Position numbers and translations under genes: made by a program. Positions 62,553 through 64,000 of a DNA stretch of 64,000 nucleotides are shown here, piece by piece. The notes under the pieces were generated by a model. It did no database searches. It saw nothing but the letters and a program-made list of their open reading frames with translations, and was not told where the DNA came from. Within the stretch, counting starts at the first letter, position 1, and every line of letters begins with the position of its first letter. Source of the DNA: G963667075 sp963667075 (GTDB taxonomy: Bacteria > Pseudomonadota > Alphaproteobacteria > Micavibrionales > Micavibrionaceae); contig OY762938.1 in NCBI GenBank assembly GCA_963667075.1, forward strand, positions 558,001-622,000. Reading direction: 5' to 3'.

Positions 62553-64000
62553 CGCTTTGTTCTGCTGGCTGCTGTGAGGATTCATCAGGAACAGAGAGAC
62601 CTTGAACTATAGCACTATCCGCCTCAGTCACTTCAGTCGCCTCAGTCACTTCAGTCGCCTCAGTCACTTCAGTCGCTTCGGTCACTTCATCCGACTCAGT
62701 CGGTTCTGCATCAGAAGCATCAGAAGGCAACACATTCAGACTATCCTGCAAACGCCCCATACTGGCCAAAGCAGCATATTGCGCCCCCAGAAAACGATAC
62801 TCTGCATTCAGGCTTTCAAGCCGCGCGCCAAGCAAACGACTTTCCGTCTGCAAGACCTGCAGCAAGCCCACTTTTCCGCCTTCGAATTGATTTTTGTACA
62901 CATCCAAAAGACTTTTGGTCATATACACATTTTCTCTGGCCAGTGCTAACTGTCTTTTTGAGGTTTCCATATTCGAGTAAGCGATGCGCACCGTCTTTTC
63001 GAGCTGGCGACTAATTTCGTTCTTACGGGAAATACTTTCAGTGTATTCCATTTTGCTGCGCTGAATTCTGGCGAGCTCCGCCCCGCCCGTAGAAAAATCC
63101 CAGTTCATACGAACAAGCATACGGCCATCATCCACCTCACCGCCCAGCTTATCCGCGTAATCTTTTTTATAGTAAGATAACTCACCATTCAGGGTCGGAT
63201 ACAAGACAGCTGTATCAGCTTCGATATCAATAGACTCCGCCCGGCTTGTCTTTTCAGCAGACTCCATACGTGGATGATACTGCTTCGCATAAGCGACAGC
63301 ATCAGAAACCAGCGTAGGAATAGAGGCAGCGTAAGGAACCGGTTTTTCCATACTATTATCCGGCATATGCCCTGTTACCTCCTCATATTCTGCCATAGCC
63401 GAAAGAACTTGCCCCTCATACTCTGCCAGCATATTAGCCGCCATCAAACGAACGTTACTGGCCTCTGTCAATTCGGTTTCATCAGACACACCTTCATTCA
63501 CAAGAATACGGATACGACCAAGATAGTGACGTGTCTGTTCATCAAACGCACGCACCACATCCCGCGCCTCACGCGCCCTCAACACATCCAGATAAGCCAG
63601 AACAGATCTTGACGCGAGCCCTTCACGAACATCCATAATAGTATCCGTCTGTGCCGCCTCACGAGATTTCACAGCCTCAACCTTATGCTGTGTTCCAAAC
63701 CCGTCAAAAATCAACTGGTTTGCAGAAACAGCCCCTTCCCAGAGCCACGAATACCCTTCATCACGTGTAACAGACAAACCACGGCTCGTACTGTTATCAC
63801 CAAACACACGCCCTCCTGTAGCATTCATATTCAACGTCGGAAAATAAGCCGACCATTCCTCCCACTCCTGCGCACGGACAGCTTCACGCCTGGCCAATGC
63901 TGTTTCCACAGACGGATGATAATTAAGTGCTGATATAACAGCCTCATTCACAGTTTCAGCATGTGCAGAAGAAAGCATCGCCGCACAGGCCACCGAACAA
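62527..64000 (-). CDS. TolC-family outer membrane channel, 5' end cut by window edge
   Basis: This is the outer-membrane efflux channel of the type I system. The visible part (about 490 aa) starts inside a signal peptide (ACAAMLSSAHAETVNEAV), with the start codon beyond base 64000 or a GTG at 63993. Two outer-membrane efflux repeats follow (NEAVISALNYHPSVETALARREAV, and VSDAVAYAKQYHPRMESAEK) with long coiled-coil segments. The C-terminal 65 residues are an acidic Thr/Glu/Val tail with a repeated EVTEAT unit, not part of the channel fold. It overlaps the ABC gene and is first in the tolC-abc-hlyD-cyclase order. Confidence 0.9.
   Translation of the reverse strand, partial: CSVACAAMLSSAHAETVNEAVISALNYHPSVETALARREAVRAQEWEEWSAYFPTLNMNATGGRVFGDNSTSRGLSVTRDEGYSWLWEGAVSANQLIFDGFGTQHKVEAVKSREAAQTDTIMDVREGLASRSVLAYLDVLRAREARDVVRAFDEQTRHYLGRIRILVNEGVSDETELTEASNVRLMAANMLAEYEGQVLSAMAEYEEVTGHMPDNSMEKPVPYAASIPTLVSDAVAYAKQYHPRMESAEKTSRAESIDIEADTAVLYPTLNGELSYYKKDYADKLGGEVDDGRMLVRMNWDFSTGGAELARIQRSKMEYTESISRKNEISRQLEKTVRIAYSNMETSKRQLALARENVYMTKSLLDVYKNQFEGGKVGLLQVLQTESRLLGARLESLNAEYRFLGAQYAALASMGRLQDSLNVLPSDASDAEPTESDEVTEATEVTEATEVTEATEVTEADSAIVQGLSVPDESSQQPAEQSDDEQTEQE
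62625..62700. repeat. 18-bp in-frame tandem repeats in the TolC-like tail
   Basis: Repeats of an 18-base unit (GTCACTTCAGTCGCCTCA and close variants on the plus strand) occur about four times. They encode the EVTEAT repeats near the C terminus of the TolC-like protein. Confidence 0.8.

Overview
The window reads as a chromosome segment of a flagellated alphaproteobacterium of moderate GC. The evidence is CtrA, the FlbT/FlaF flagellin regulators, FliX and FlbD, a single-cysteine DksA of the alphaproteobacterial type, and a polar-type FlhF/FlhG pair. The gene mix resembles Rhodospirillales- or Micavibrio-like lineages, but the genus cannot be fixed from sequence alone. No rRNA, tRNA or CRISPR array was seen.

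Layout. 0.2-4.5 kb: fliL (minus) diverges from flgF-flgG-flgA-flgH, which has a sigma-54 type promoter. 4.5-5.8 kb: a PIN toxin/HTH antitoxin pair sits between two near-copies of one terminator hairpin. 5.9-7.9 kb: an EamA transporter, dksA and fliX (all minus). 8.0-14.4 kb: a second sigma-54 type promoter drives flgI, flgJ-like, flgN-like, fliK, flgD and flgE. 14.6-17.9 kb: one large flagellin gene, a small exported protein, flbT and flaF. 17.9-22.3 kb: a large VIT/vWA protein, an orphan 101-aa gene, a cluster of REP-like palindromes and a FlaG-like gene. 22.6-28.7 kb: fliF, fliG, fliH, fliN, a motA-like gene and flbD. 28.7-31.8 kb: an AT-rich accessory patch holding an IS630-type transposase remnant, an acyltransferase-3 gene split by an intact IS5-family element, and an OmpA-like lipoprotein gene. 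32.0-43.3 kb: flhA, a DUF3137-like gene, a Sel1 gene, flhF, flhG and a second FliK-like gene (plus), then a J-domain protein with 99-residue tandem repeats, fliJ and fliI (minus). 43.4-54.4 kb: ctrA, pgsA, pyrD, a TipF-like degenerate EAL protein, a HAD hydrolase, a YejA-like binding protein, kdsB, an O-antigen ligase-like gene and a phosphoglycerate mutase-like gene. 54.4-56.8 kb: rpoZ, a second EamA transporter and a PEP-CTERM-like exported protein. 56.8-64 kb: a minus-strand operon of TolC-like, type I secretion ABC, HlyD-like and CHASE2-adenylate cyclase genes. The 5' end of the TolC-like gene is cut by the window edge.

How it fits together. About half the window builds and times one flagellum. 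It encodes the MS ring (FliF), switch parts (FliG, FliN), the export gate and ATPase (FlhA, FliH, FliI, FliJ), rod, ring and hook parts (FlgF, G, H, I, J, D, E), the hook ruler (FliK), filament (flagellin) and control (CtrA, FlbD, FliX, FlbT, FlaF, FlhF, FlhG, TipF-like). FliM, FlhB, FliP/Q/R, MotB and the hook-filament junction genes are not in the window. The two clear sigma-54 type promoters and the encoded FlbD activator fit the alphaproteobacterial class II-to-III cascade. The right end is envelope and secretion biology: Kdo activation, a polysaccharide ligase, and a LapEBC-like type I exporter whose substrate is not visible. The most unusual items are the exactly reconstructable IS disruption of the acyltransferase gene, the repeat-bearing J-domain protein inside the flagellar cluster, and the hairpin-bracketed toxin-antitoxin cassette.
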